Positions 43,413 to 52,054 of a stretch of 64,000 nucleotides of DNA are shown here, in pieces (within the stretch, counting starts at the first letter, position 1; the number at the start of each line of letters is the position of its first letter). The notes beneath the pieces are model-generated. The model had not been told where the DNA came from, did not search any database, and was given only the letters and a program-made list of their open reading frames with translations. Made by a program: the position numbers and the translations under genes. Location of the stretch: contig NZ_FNXF01000006.1 in NCBI RefSeq assembly GCF_900108485.1, positions 166,339 through 230,338 of the forward strand. Reading direction: 5' to 3'. This DNA comes from Rheinheimera pacifica. GTDB lineage: Bacteria > Pseudomonadota > Gammaproteobacteria > Enterobacterales > Alteromonadaceae.

Positions 43413-43721
43413 TTATGCTAATACGATTAAAACGATAACCGCGTAAATAGTCAGGCGGATTAAGACGTCCCGCCAAATGGGGCTGTCAGCTAGCAAGGGT
43501 TGCAAGTCAGCTGGCAAGGGCACTGGCTTTAAAGCAGAGATATTCGCGCCTCCAGGATTTCCCCTTGGAACCCAACCAAATATAAAACCCGGAACCGTTG
43601 CTATCAAACGGACGATCTGACCAATAACCTCGCGATTATCATTGCGTTTGAGCCCAATCCGCAACATCTGCCAGTGCGTCGCTATATGGCCTAGTGACCA
43701 CATAGCTTCGAAAACGGACAA
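43413..43721 (-). pseudogene. DUF3703 protein, N-terminally truncated remnant
   Basis: The segment ATHWQMLRIGLKRNDNREV and PRGNPGGANISALKPVPLP match the C-terminal two thirds of DUF3703 proteins, small membrane proteins found near copper and mercury resistance genes. The usual N-terminal helix (about 30-40 residues) and the 'PHVRSHW' step are missing. The frame opens only at a TTG (43721), and an in-frame stop lies a few codons upstream (43737-43739). It looks like a decayed gene, though a short functional form cannot be excluded. A C-terminal hydrophobic helix remains. Confidence 0.6.
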
Positions 43722-44089
43722 CTTTTGATAAACCGTTTACCAGAGCGCTGCCGGCACTCTCGAAATTGAACACGTAACTGGTTAACTCTCTGTCATTGCT
43801 TGCTGCTGTGCCTTGCAAATATATGGCCAGACGAGATCCTTAATTTTTTTCACAGAAAGTATATTATCCAGCTTATTTATATAGGTAGTTACTGCTAACC
43901 CAATCCAAAATCAGACTTTAAGATACAAGCCGCACTTACCCGAAGATTGTTTCAAAAGGATTTTGGAACGCGTTTAATCGGTTATTCTTGATATAATATC
44001 TTCCAACTGGAGAAGATATGACCTTAAAAAAGCTGGGCAATTTAGTTTAAATAATTGTGGTTTATGAGCAATAAAAATTGTCCACATTC
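43722..44089. other. Intergenic stretch without recognisable gene
   Basis: About 370 AT-rich bases between the DUF3703 remnant and copD. They hold an AT-rich promoter-like stretch (GATATAATATC) and an imperfect dyad at about 44000-44019, followed by only an 11-codon frame (MTLKKLGNLV). No larger gene or RNA was recognised, and it may be a scar of past rearrangement. Confidence 0.5.
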
Positions 44090-44953
44090 TTATCCCACTT
44101 CCAAACCTACTACCACCGTTGCCCAGGCTGTGATACCCAGTACCAACATGCCGGTAAATATTTCAATACCAATAACCGCTCTGAGGCGTTTTACTGCGTT
44201 CGGCTTGGCCAATTGCGGTACCAGTAATAGTTTATTCGAGGCACCGAGCCCAAGCAGCAACGTAACCAGGGTTAACTTTATTAGCAACGTTTGACCGTAG
44301 GCTGTTTGCCACAACAGACGTAAATCTCCCAGCAACATTTGCAGCATAACAACACCCATAACCAATAATACACCAACAAAAACCATCGCCAGCTTACCAA
44401 AATTATCCATAACGCTTGCTAGCGTTTTGGTTTCAGCTATTCGGGTTAGCTGCCACAGGGGCAACAATGAACCCATCCACAGCGATATCGTCAACAGATG
44501 TAACAACAGTGCCAGCTTGCCATACCAGGGGGTGCTAACCATATGCCCGGTAAAGGTAAATGACACCAAAATAGCAGCAACACTAAGTAGCAGTAACGGA
44601 GTATAAAATTGGCTCCGCCAGTAAATTATGACTGCAAATAGACAACTGCCAAAACCGCCTAACGCTATACCCCAACTTAAACCCGGTTTACCCGACAGCA
44701 GCATGGCGTAGAGTTCCCAGTCGTAAAAACTAGCAAAGCCTTGACCACTAAACATCAATAACTGGCTTGAGAATGTAAGCAAGACGGCAGCAATACCTAA
44801 CGCGGCGCAAACCGTAATATAACGCCGCAACCAGTGCGACCCGGTTTCATAAAGCCGCGTTAATCGCCAAATGAACAAGCCCCCCATCACACCAGCAGTG
44901 GCAACGTAAGTTAACACTCTGGCTAGCCAGCTTATAAGATTAGTGATCTCCAC
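44090..44953 (-). CDS. copD: CopD-type copper resistance membrane protein
   Basis: A 287-residue protein with about eight membrane helices of the CopD/PcoD family. His residues occur in the helices (TGHMVSTPWYGKLALLLHLL). CopD is thought to take part in copper movement across the inner membrane with CopC. It is the last gene of a minus-strand operon and 43 bases downstream of the copC fusion. Confidence 0.88.
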   Translation of the reverse strand: MEITNLISWLARVLTYVATAGVMGGLFIWRLTRLYETGSHWLRRYITVCAALGIAAVLLTFSSQLLMFSGQGFASFYDWELYAMLLSGKPGLSWGIALGGFGSCLFAVIIYWRSQFYTPLLLLSVAAILVSFTFTGHMVSTPWYGKLALLLHLLTISLWMGSLLPLWQLTRIAETKTLASVMDNFGKLAMVFVGVLLVMGVVMLQMLLGDLRLLWQTAYGQTLLIKLTLVTLLLGLGASNKLLLVPQLAKPNAVKRLRAVIGIEIFTGMLVLGITAWATVVVGLEVG

Positions 44954-44996
44954 ACTCTACCCTTAAGGAGGGCTTTACCCTCCTGTGTTCAATAAC

Positions 44997-45791
44997 TTAA
45001 TTCGACCAATGAATATGAGTGATCCGCCAGCTACCGTTACGATGCTGCAAGGTAATAGTTTCCATGCCGGTATGAGCTATAGTCTTTCCTTTAAACTGGC
45101 CGCTGACTTTTGATCGTGCCAGCGACAAGGCGCTGTCACCCTGCACCTGCACATGATGCTCCAGCGGTTCAATTGACATTTCTTTTAAAAACGCCATATC
45201 TGCCGCCATATGATGGCTCTGATATTCGGCTCTTGAGCGCTCAACGCCACCCCCTTCAAAAATGACCACATCACTGGCCAGTAACCGTGCTACCGCGTCG
45301 GTATCACCGGCTTTTAGTGCAGCATGGAAATCCTGTACCACTTTAGCCGCGGGGTGCTCCAACCCGCTAAACTGAACGACCGCTGGTTCATCGGGTTGAG
45401 TTGTTGCCCCGGAAGCGGAATTGGGGTCGACAACAAAACTAAAGTCTTCCTCTATTTTATGACCGTCATCTCCCATGCCCATCCATGTGACCTTATAAGT
45501 TGACGCTGCCAACGTAGCTTTAAGGGGTATTACAAAACGGGGTTGAGCCGTAACTGAACGTTTAAACTCCAGTGCAATATTTTTACCTGCAGCGTCAGTT
45601 AACGAAACACTCATCAAGCGCAGTGGTGCACCAAACTCCAGGCTGAGCTGGCTTAGGTCAGCAACTGTCTGTCCATTCGCCGGAGCAGATGATTTCAGGC
45701 TGGTATGTGCCCAGCCTGTTGTGGGCATAACTAAAGCCAATAGTGCAGCAAAAAATATCATGCTGCTGTTGGCGAAACTAATATTTCTCAT
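44997..45791 (-). CDS. copC: CopC domain fused to an NTF2-like (SnoaL/DUF4440) domain
   Basis: A 264-residue exported protein. After the signal peptide (ends near GWA, residue 28) the mature chain begins with His, as CopC Cu(II) sites require, and GMGDDGHKIEEDFSFVVD carries the other ligands. That domain ends near residue 122. A second domain (about 143-264) with VVQDFHAALKAGDTDAVARL and the C-terminal GSWRITHIHWSN is NTF2-like (DUF4440). The fused form is less common than plain CopC. The C-terminal part may bind copper or a partner (inference). Confidence 0.85.
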   Translation of the reverse strand: MRNISFANSSMIFFAALLALVMPTTGWAHTSLKSSAPANGQTVADLSQLSLEFGAPLRLMSVSLTDAAGKNIALEFKRSVTAQPRFVIPLKATLAASTYKVTWMGMGDDGHKIEEDFSFVVDPNSASGATTQPDEPAVVQFSGLEHPAAKVVQDFHAALKAGDTDAVARLLASDVVIFEGGGVERSRAEYQSHHMAADMAFLKEMSIEPLEHHVQVQGDSALSLARSKVSGQFKGKTIAHTGMETITLQHRNGSWRITHIHWSN

Positions 45792-45803
45792 TATTTAATA
45801 TCC

Positions 45804-46160
45804 TTAGTGTCCGCTGTGCTGCATTTTTTCAATAGTAGTTATAACCAACGCAGTACCTTTTTTCTCCACTTTAAAGCGCACGCTGTCGCCTTCAGCCAAG
45901 CCTTCCAACATTGTTTTATCTTCAATCTGAAAAACCATGGTCATAGGGGGCATGCCGAGGTTTTTAATGGTCTGATGTTTTAGAGTGATTTTGCCGTATT
46001 CAATATCCAGTTTACGAATAGTGGCTGTCGTCATCTCATCAGATGCAGCTTCTTCGCTTTTATGCTGATGAGAATGAGTTTCCTGCGCCGCCGCAGATTG
46101 CATTGCTAATGCTGCTAATGCTGCTAATACTATTACCATACTAATTTTTGTTAATTTCAT
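45804..46160 (-). CDS. CusF-like periplasmic copper-binding protein
   Basis: A 118-residue protein with a signal peptide (ends near AAAQ). A His-rich start (THSHQHKSEE) precedes a CusF-type beta-barrel domain (about 50-115: KITLKHQTIKNLGMPPMTMVF, VRFKVEKKGTALVITTI), with Met ligands in MPPMTM. It carries Cu(I) or Ag(I) in the periplasm. It lies between copA and the copC fusion in the same operon, spacings 16 and 12 bases. Confidence 0.88.
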   Translation of the reverse strand: MKLTKISMVIVLAALAALAMQSAAAQETHSHQHKSEEAASDEMTTATIRKLDIEYGKITLKHQTIKNLGMPPMTMVFQIEDKTMLEGLAEGDSVRFKVEKKGTALVITTIEKMQHSGH

Positions 46161-46176
46161 AATTCACCTGTCGTTG

Positions 46177-47592
46177 CTATTTATGCCCGTTATGGGTTTG
46201 AGGTTTACGCACTTTTACTTCCAGCTCTTTCGCCTGGGGTTGCTCCAGCGGCATTAGCTGGCCACCATGCTCTTTAGAGCGCTTGGGCTTAGCAATATCG
46301 CCGGTCCATTCCCGGGCAACAGTCCCCTCGGGATGTTTAAACCAACCCGGGTCTGAATAATCGTTTGGCGCCTGATCTTCCCGCACTTTAAGTACACTGA
46401 ACATACCGCCCATTTCTACCGAGCCAAAAGGGCCGTCACCGGTCATCATCGGTAAAGTGTTGTCAGGTAACGGCATGGTCATTTCCGCCATGTCGGCCAT
46501 GCCGCGTTCGCCCATTACCATATAGTCAGGCACTAAAGTCTGGATTTTTTTGGTTATACCGCGATGGTCAACGCCTATCATGGTTGGTACATCGTGGCCC
46601 ATCGCGTTCATCGTATGATGTGACTTATGACAGTGAAACGCCCAATCACCCACTTCATCAGCAATAAATTCAATTTGACGCATTTGGCCAACCGCAATAT
46701 CGGTGGTGACTTCCGGCCAACGGCTACCCGGTGGCGTTGGCCCGCCATCAGTACCAGTTACCGTAAACTCATGGCCATGTAGGTGAATAGGATGGTTAGT
46801 CATGGTCAGGTTACCCACGCGAATGCGCACTTTGTCGTTTTTACGCACCACCAATGGGTCAATACCCGGAAAGGCGCGGCTGTTAAAGGTCCACAGGTTA
46901 AAATCCAACATAGTCATGATTTTTGGCGTATAGGCGCCGGGTTCTATATCGTAAGCATTGAGCAGAAACACAAAGTCACGGTCCACTTCTTCAATATGTG
47001 GATGCGCATCTTTTGGATGAGTTACCCAGAATCCCATCATACCCATGGCCATCTGTACCATTTCATCAGCATGAGGGTGATACATAAAGGTGCCGGGGCG
47101 CCGGGCAATAAACTCATAAACATAGGTTTTACCCACCGGAATAGTGGGTTGATTTAATCCCGCCACGCCGTCCATGCCATTCGGTAAACGCTGGCCATGC
47201 CAATGAATGGAGGTATGCTCAGGCAGCTTATTGGTGACAAAAATCCTCACTCTATCACCTTCAACCACTTCAATGGTCGGCCCTGGTGATTGACCGTTGT
47301 AACCCCATAAATGCGCTTTCATCCCAGGCGCAATTTCCCTGACTACAGGTTCAGCCACCAGATGAAACTCTTTAACACCATTGTTCATCCGCCAGGGCAA
47401 TGTCCAGCCATTAAGCGTAACTACAGGGTTATAAGGCCGGCCAGACGCCGGTAACAAGGGCGCCATCGTATCGGCAGAGTGCTGGCTGACCACTTCAGGG
47501 ATCCCTGCCAATGCAGCTCGACTGACAGCAGCAACACCCACGCCTGCCGTAAGAGCTCCGATGCTTTTTAATAATTCACGACGAGAAAACAT
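46177..47592 (-). CDS. copA: CopA-type multicopper oxidase, Tat-exported
   Basis: A 471-residue multicopper oxidase with a Tat signal (MFSRRELLKSIGALTAG). All four copper clusters' motifs are present: HWHGQR, YHPHADE, NHPIHLHGHEF and HCHKSHHTMNAMGH, where Cys, His (+5) and Met (+10) form the T1 site. It should oxidise periplasmic Cu(I) to Cu(II). It is shorter than classical CopA/PcoA (about 600), mainly from a reduced Met-rich region. It lies 9 bases downstream of the TolC-like gene. Confidence 0.93.
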   Translation of the reverse strand: MFSRRELLKSIGALTAGVGVAAVSRAALAGIPEVVSQHSADTMAPLLPASGRPYNPVVTLNGWTLPWRMNNGVKEFHLVAEPVVREIAPGMKAHLWGYNGQSPGPTIEVVEGDRVRIFVTNKLPEHTSIHWHGQRLPNGMDGVAGLNQPTIPVGKTYVYEFIARRPGTFMYHPHADEMVQMAMGMMGFWVTHPKDAHPHIEEVDRDFVFLLNAYDIEPGAYTPKIMTMLDFNLWTFNSRAFPGIDPLVVRKNDKVRIRVGNLTMTNHPIHLHGHEFTVTGTDGGPTPPGSRWPEVTTDIAVGQMRQIEFIADEVGDWAFHCHKSHHTMNAMGHDVPTMIGVDHRGITKKIQTLVPDYMVMGERGMADMAEMTMPLPDNTLPMMTGDGPFGSVEMGGMFSVLKVREDQAPNDYSDPGWFKHPEGTVAREWTGDIAKPKRSKEHGGQLMPLEQPQAKELEVKVRKPQTHNGHK

Positions 47593-47601
47593 AATGACTC
47601 C

Positions 47602-49026
47602 TTAATGGCTGGCGTCAGCCGCAGTGCTAACAGATTGCTGTTCGGTACTCTCTTGTTTGGTGACAGATACACCAATCATGACCATATCTAATTGCGACTT
47701 TGCCAACCAATAATCCCGGGTGGCATTGACATAACCAGTAACCGCGTTAATTTGATTGCGTGCATCAGCAATTAGCTCAAACACGCTGATAAACATACCG
47801 TTGTAACGCAGCTGATTTTCCTCCGCGATTTGCTGCTGAATGGGCAACATGGCATTCTTGTAATGCCGCGCCAACTCATGGCTTGAGGCGTAGTTGTGAT
47901 AGCTTGTTGTTAATTCTGAACGTGCCGACACGCCAGTAGCAAAAGCTTCGTTAAAGGCTTGTTTATATTGATACTCTGCTTTTTTTACCCGATAGGTTCC
48001 CCAATCGAACAGAGGCAACTCCAGCACGGCTTTATAGCTTCTTTCAGAGCTATCCTGCAAATTGCCACCTACCTCTAATTCAAACGCATTGATAAACCGG
48101 GTTGCTTTGGTCAGGCCCGCACTTTGCGCAACAAGCTCCAGCTTTAATTTTGCGAGTCTGATATCCAACCGTTGGTCTAATCCTCCCTGGATTACACTGC
48201 GCCATTCGGTCAGCTCTGCTGGAATTTCAGGTAAACGATCGGGTAGGATCAAACGCTCTGACTCCTGCCACAACCCTAACTGTTGTTGTAGCGTTGCCTT
48301 GCTGTTGTAAGCTAACTGTCGTGCTTTGACTAAATTCAAGGTCGCTTCAGTCAGTAAACCTTGTTCACGCAAGTAATCTAATTTACTGAAATTGCCAGCT
48401 TGCAGCATCCGTTTTGCCAGTTCAGCCCCGGCTTCCGTAGTGGTATACACCTGCTCGAGATAACGCAGTACCTCTTGTGCGGCCACGGCATTCCAATAGG
48501 CGTGGCGGGTATCCGCAATTATACCGGCAATACGCTGCGCGCTTAGTAAACGTGCCTGTTCAAATCGGTTCGTTTCTAACTGGCGCACTTTAGGTAGTGT
48601 TAGCAGCGACAGGATATTAAAACCAAACTCTAATTCGGTTGAATAATTTCCATCAGACACATTGCGGGTAAGCATAATGGCAGGGTTGGGTAGTTGTGAC
48701 GCTTGTTGCAGTTGTGAAGCCGATACCCCCAGGGCAAATAATTCCGCCTGCAACGATTTGTTATTAAGTACGGCGATTTCCACCGCAGTATCTAATGTTA
48801 AAGGGTGCAGTAGTAACCCTTGTACCCGCTGTTGTATTTGTTGCTGTTGCTCGTCATTTTCAATGCGTTGCAACGGCGTTGGGTTAATAGCAGCAATTTC
48901 AGCCTGCACCGTATTTATCGGGTCGCCTGGATTAACCGCACACGCTGTTAAACTGGCTAATATGGCTGTCACGACAGCCAGCTTCACTAAGGATGTATTA
49001 GCGAGCTTTCTTGAAGGCATTGACAT
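47602..49026 (-). CDS. TolC-family outer membrane protein of the copper operon
   Basis: A 474-residue protein with a lipoprotein-type signal (SLTACAVNPG, Cys near 29) and long helices with TolC-family repeat (LQQASQLPNPAIMLTRNVSD; LELVAQSAGLTKATRF). Its nearest relatives are CusC/CopB-like outer membrane proteins found before copA. It may export copper, but the operon contains no RND pump, so its partner is unclear. It follows the small His-rich gene by 2 bases. Confidence 0.85.
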   Translation of the reverse strand: MSMPSRKLANTSLVKLAVVTAILASLTACAVNPGDPINTVQAEIAAINPTPLQRIENDEQQQQIQQRVQGLLLHPLTLDTAVEIAVLNNKSLQAELFALGVSASQLQQASQLPNPAIMLTRNVSDGNYSTELEFGFNILSLLTLPKVRQLETNRFEQARLLSAQRIAGIIADTRHAYWNAVAAQEVLRYLEQVYTTTEAGAELAKRMLQAGNFSKLDYLREQGLLTEATLNLVKARQLAYNSKATLQQQLGLWQESERLILPDRLPEIPAELTEWRSVIQGGLDQRLDIRLAKLKLELVAQSAGLTKATRFINAFELEVGGNLQDSSERSYKAVLELPLFDWGTYRVKKAEYQYKQAFNEAFATGVSARSELTTSYHNYASSHELARHYKNAMLPIQQQIAEENQLRYNGMFISVFELIADARNQINAVTGYVNATRDYWLAKSQLDMVMIGVSVTKQESTEQQSVSTAADASH

Positions 49027-49028
49027 AA

Positions 49029-49343
49029 TCAGTGGCCCTCGTGATGGTTAGTTTTTGGCTCAGGCTGCTTATGATGCTCGTGGTCCATCGCCCCCTCAGA
49101 GGCATAAAACATCCAGCCACCAATTTCGTGGACACGTTGATTAACTTCTGCCCAATTACTGACAACCGGGACCTTCATTTGCTGCGGTGCAACCGGCATA
49201 TAAGGTGATACTGTCTGCATGTCATCATTTTGCAGTGGCGCCGGTATTGTTGGCTCGTTTGCTATCACATTATTCGTAGCAAAAATGCTGAATAGCCAAA
49301 GCCCAGCGACCGCCAACCCTTTGGTGGCAATGCTCTTATACAT
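49029..49343 (-). CDS. Small exported His-rich protein of unknown function
   Basis: A 104-residue protein from ATG 49343 (GAGGATATTT before it; ATG 49379 is less likely). Signal peptide to about residue 30 (FSIFATNNVIANEP), then a Pro/Met-containing region and a His-rich end (MDHEHHKQPEPKTNHHEGH). It probably binds copper in the periplasm. No family recognised. It stands between the CopL-like gene and the TolC-like gene. Confidence 0.7.
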   Translation of the reverse strand: MYKSIATKGLAVAGLWLFSIFATNNVIANEPTIPAPLQNDDMQTVSPYMPVAPQQMKVPVVSNWAEVNQRVHEIGGWMFYASEGAMDHEHHKQPEPKTNHHEGH

Positions 49344-49451
49344 ATAAATATCCTCAATAAATTTAACTACATGATGCATAGGTGAAAAATGTCAGCGAAC
49401 CAACATGCTTGCCAAGCATTACATCGGTAATTCCAGGTCGAACTAAGAGGG

Positions 49452-49856
49452 TTACACGGTCTTTGGTGGGCGTTCTTGTGGTAAAACAATACCGGTAGTA
49501 TGAAAATAGGTGTTTTGCAGTACTTTGTCATGGCAAGGTACTTCAGCTGCTGCGGATACCCCTGGTAACGACACGCAATGGATTGAGCAGCAATGGTCAC
49601 AGGCTTCGCAAAGCTCGGCACTGGTTACATATATATTACCGACGGTGTTATCTACGGACATGTTTGGCGATGTGTTGTTAGCATCTGGTGAAGAGTGGTG
49701 ATGATTGGCAAATGACTCCTGAACAGTCATTGCATCTGACGTTATTGCGCTTTGGTGATGTTGCTGGCTTTGGCAATGAACCATAGCATACAGGCCAGTT
49801 CCCTTAAGGAGAAACAGCAAGCAAAGTACTATGATAAATAAATTACCTGAGCGCAT
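49452..49856 (-). CDS. CopL-like Cys/His-rich exported protein
   Basis: A 134-residue protein from ATG 49856 (ATG 49901 is also possible). A hydrophobic N-terminus (NLFIIVLCLLFLLKGTGLYA) is followed by a His-rich stretch and a Cys-rich one (CEACDHCCSIHC). The order signal-His-Cys fits the CopL/DUF2946-like proteins that precede copAB and regulate it. It opens the minus-strand copper operon, with a promoter just upstream (49900-49928). Confidence 0.7.
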   Translation of the reverse strand: MRSGNLFIIVLCLLFLLKGTGLYAMVHCQSQQHHQSAITSDAMTVQESFANHHHSSPDANNTSPNMSVDNTVGNIYVTSAELCEACDHCCSIHCVSLPGVSAAAEVPCHDKVLQNTYFHTTGIVLPQERPPKTV

Positions 49857-49899
49857 ACGTAATCCAGAATTGTAGTTAACATATGATAAGTCAGTTTGC

Positions 49900-49928
49900 A
49901 TAAAAGTTCAAACACCGGATTAAGTCAA
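49900..49928 (-). promoter_or_regulatory. Predicted promoter of the copper operon
   Basis: On the minus strand TTGACT and TTTTAT are separated by 17 bases. A GTTTG/CAAAC inverted repeat (49894-49913) overlaps the -10 element. The regulator, perhaps a CopR-type protein, is not in the window. Confidence 0.6.
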
Positions 49929-50458
49929 GTGGATCAACAGTCAACCATCAGAAGTAAATTAACATTACAGATCCATAGCTTGTTGTCTATTTAGTGCTAT
50001 CGAACATCTGTCTCAGTAAGAGTGGAAGAGAAATAATTAGGGCAGCGTCGACAAGTGCTTAACGCCAAGGTGAAAACTGCAGTACATTTAAGCAGGTCAA
50101 TCATTAACCAGCTTGGCCGCGCGACTAGCTCATTGGCACATTAGCTTTTTTGCCATGAATTTAATTGGCACGGCGGCAGAGCAAGCGGGATGGTTAAGCT
50201 TCTAAGTTATAACAATCAAGCTCCGCCGACTAATCAGCAACTGTTACATCGCGGCAAGGTTAATTCACCAGAGCGAACTCCGGATAACCTTAAAAAATAG
50301 GTTATCCGGTACTCTTACTTCAAGCTGAAAACCGCAGTGTATCTTTTATGCTGGGACAAAACTTGCGGGAACCTCTCAGACTGTGAAGCCTTTTCTTTAT
50401 AACAGATACGTTTTAGATACATCACTATAGCCACGACATGGTAAGGCTAGTCAACAGC
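49929..50458. other. Intergenic stretch, no gene recognised
   Basis: About 530 bases. No reading frame with recognisable coding content. The only ordered element is the strong hairpin at 50280-50309, listed separately. Confidence 0.5.
50280..50309. repeat. Perfect 11-base inverted repeat (hairpin)
   Basis: CCGGATAACCT and AGGTTATCCGG enclose an 8-base A-rich loop. No T run follows on either strand, so it may be an incomplete terminator, an operator or a transposon scar. Confidence 0.6.
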
Positions 50459-50788
50459 TTACGCGGCCATTGTTCGGCAAGCCTCTGCGCAATCACGACA
50501 AGCTTGAGCGCACTCCTGGCAGTGGTTTGCTTCGTGTTTACCGCATTCCTCGCCACAGGCATCACAAAGCTCCGCACATAATCTACAAATATCGCTGGCG
50601 TATTCGCTGCCTCGAGCCATTGCGGCTGCGGCAAACCGACATAACGCGGCACAATCAATATCCAGACGTATGCAGCGCTCCATTTGTGCTACGTTACTCT
50701 CTTTGAGACAAGCTGTCGAACAGTGGTCACAGGCGTCAGCGCAACGGTTGCAGGCTTCGATACAACTACGGTATTTTTCATGAGACAT
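50459..50788 (-). CDS. Csp-type four-helix copper storage protein
   Basis: A 109-residue protein from ATG 50788 (AAGGAG lies before it). It has 19 Cys residues, mostly in CxxxC spacing along helices (RSCIEACNRCADACDHC, CAELCDACGEECG, CQECAQACRDCAEACR). This fits the Csp/DUF326 family, which stores Cu(I) inside a four-helix bundle. No signal peptide is seen, so it should be cytosolic (Csp3-like). It stands alone upstream of the copper operon on the same strand. Confidence 0.92.
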   Translation of the reverse strand: MSHEKYRSCIEACNRCADACDHCSTACLKESNVAQMERCIRLDIDCAALCRFAAAAMARGSEYASDICRLCAELCDACGEECGKHEANHCQECAQACRDCAEACRTMAA

Positions 50789-51331
50789 GAGTTTTCTCCT
50801 TAAAATAGTCAAAACATAACTTTTCATCAATTCACGGGGATTCTCAGTAGCTCCTTAATAACGCTTTGCGTAAATATATCGGCACCCAATGCCCGTGAAT
50901 TCCTACAACAAACTCTCGTTTTCTTGTAGAACGAAATTTAAGCAAGTAGCATACCGCTCTGCCTTTACCCGTATAAAGCGACGGTTAAAAAGAGCGAGCT
51001 CGCCGAAAGATCAGTTTTATACTCCAGAGAACGGTTTTAATGCTGGCAGAAATTACCTGCATATGTAAGATTTTCATTGTGGATCTTATAAGTTCATACG
51101 TAAACGTGGAACCGATTAGACTGAAAGTCATCGGTTATTACATCGCCCATCACCAATCGTCCATTAATTGAAAATTTGCCAGCCGGCAGCACTGGAAAGT
51201 GCCTATTATCCATGATCTGCCGAAATAAGTGAAATATACGTAAAGAATAAATTTACAAATGATTGATATGGCAGCCGTCTAAAATTAGAATACCGATAAT
51301 CGTTGAAATATATGAGGGAGTGAACTTCAGG
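50789..51331. other. Intergenic stretch, no gene recognised
   Basis: About 540 bases with no convincing frame. It contains a 10-base inverted repeat AATTCACGGG / CCCGTGAATT (50829-50838 and 50892-50901) and an imperfect hairpin AACCGAT / ATCGGTT (51110-51136). Confidence 0.5.
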
Positions 51332-52054
51332 ATGAAACCGACCACCACACACTATTTCCGGGCTTTGCCTATGCCGCAGCGCCCTTTGAACCCAAGCCCC
51401 CTTGAAATGGTTATTTATAATTATGAGCTTAAGGCTCGGGCATTTCACATTGAACGAAATAAAGTCACTCCCGCTAATGAATGTGAAAAGGCAAAGAAAG
51501 CCCGGATTGCCAAATGTGAAAGAGACCAGCAGCACCTGCGTATAGAACGCAGAAAAATTGGCGCTCAGGTCAAACTGCATGAACATTTACAGGCATATAG
51601 AGACGCATGTGCAACGATGTCTCAGGAAGAATTGGCCAGAGAAAAGCATCACCCCACAAAGACATTGAGAAAAAACCTGTTTGCTGCCGGTGAGCCCAAA
51701 CCCAGCCCGATCCATGAAGCCCACCATATCATTCCAGGCAAAGGACGATACTTGCAGTATCAAATGATGATTTGTCGTCTCAATCTGCACTCGTATGGCA
51801 TTGGCATTCATGATCCGCTAAACGGTATGTGGTTGAGAAATTATGAAAAAAACAAACCTGATGATTGGGCTACGCCTGAAGCCTCTGGCCACAGATCACT
51901 GCATTGCACTGAGTATGAGCGCTGGATATCACGGAAATTTATGAATGATAACGTACCTGATCATGTTTTTGTCGGCTGGCTAAAAGACGTAAAACGGCAA
52001 TTAAGGTATGGTGTTTTTTCGGTGGATGAGACGACGCCCGGAGGTGATTCATGA
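51332..52054 (+). CDS. AHH-type HNH nuclease toxin, orphan
   Basis: A 240-residue protein from ATG 51332, with GGGAG a little upstream. The nuclease domain is C-terminal: EAHHIIPGKG (His131-His132, the AHH motif), NLHSYGIGIHDPLNGMWL and the late HRSLHCTEYERWI. The first 120 residues are charged and helical with no PAAR, Rhs or signal sequence. AHH domains are toxin tips of polymorphic toxins. Here the tip stands alone with its immunity gene, which overlaps its end by 4 bases (ATGA). Confidence 0.85.
   Translation: MKPTTTHYFRALPMPQRPLNPSPLEMVIYNYELKARAFHIERNKVTPANECEKAKKARIAKCERDQQHLRIERRKIGAQVKLHEHLQAYRDACATMSQEELAREKHHPTKTLRKNLFAAGEPKPSPIHEAHHIIPGKGRYLQYQMMICRLNLHSYGIGIHDPLNGMWLRNYEKNKPDDWATPEASGHRSLHCTEYERWISRKFMNDNVPDHVFVGWLKDVKRQLRYGVFSVDETTPGGDS

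Noticed and set aside
43990..44022. Imperfect dyad resembling a CueR/MerR operator (ATCTTCCAACTGGAGAAGAT)
   Set aside because: The arms do not pair well, the spacer does not fit a MerR promoter, and only an 11-codon frame lies downstream.
50829..50901. 10-base inverted repeat AATTCACGGG / CCCGTGAATT as possible transposon ends
   Set aside because: The arms are only 63 bases apart and no matching copy is seen near the right side of the Tn3 module.
51206..51586. 126-codon minus-strand frame overlapping the AHH gene
   Set aside because: The AHH and immunity pair on the plus strand explains the region. The minus frame has no recognisable motif.
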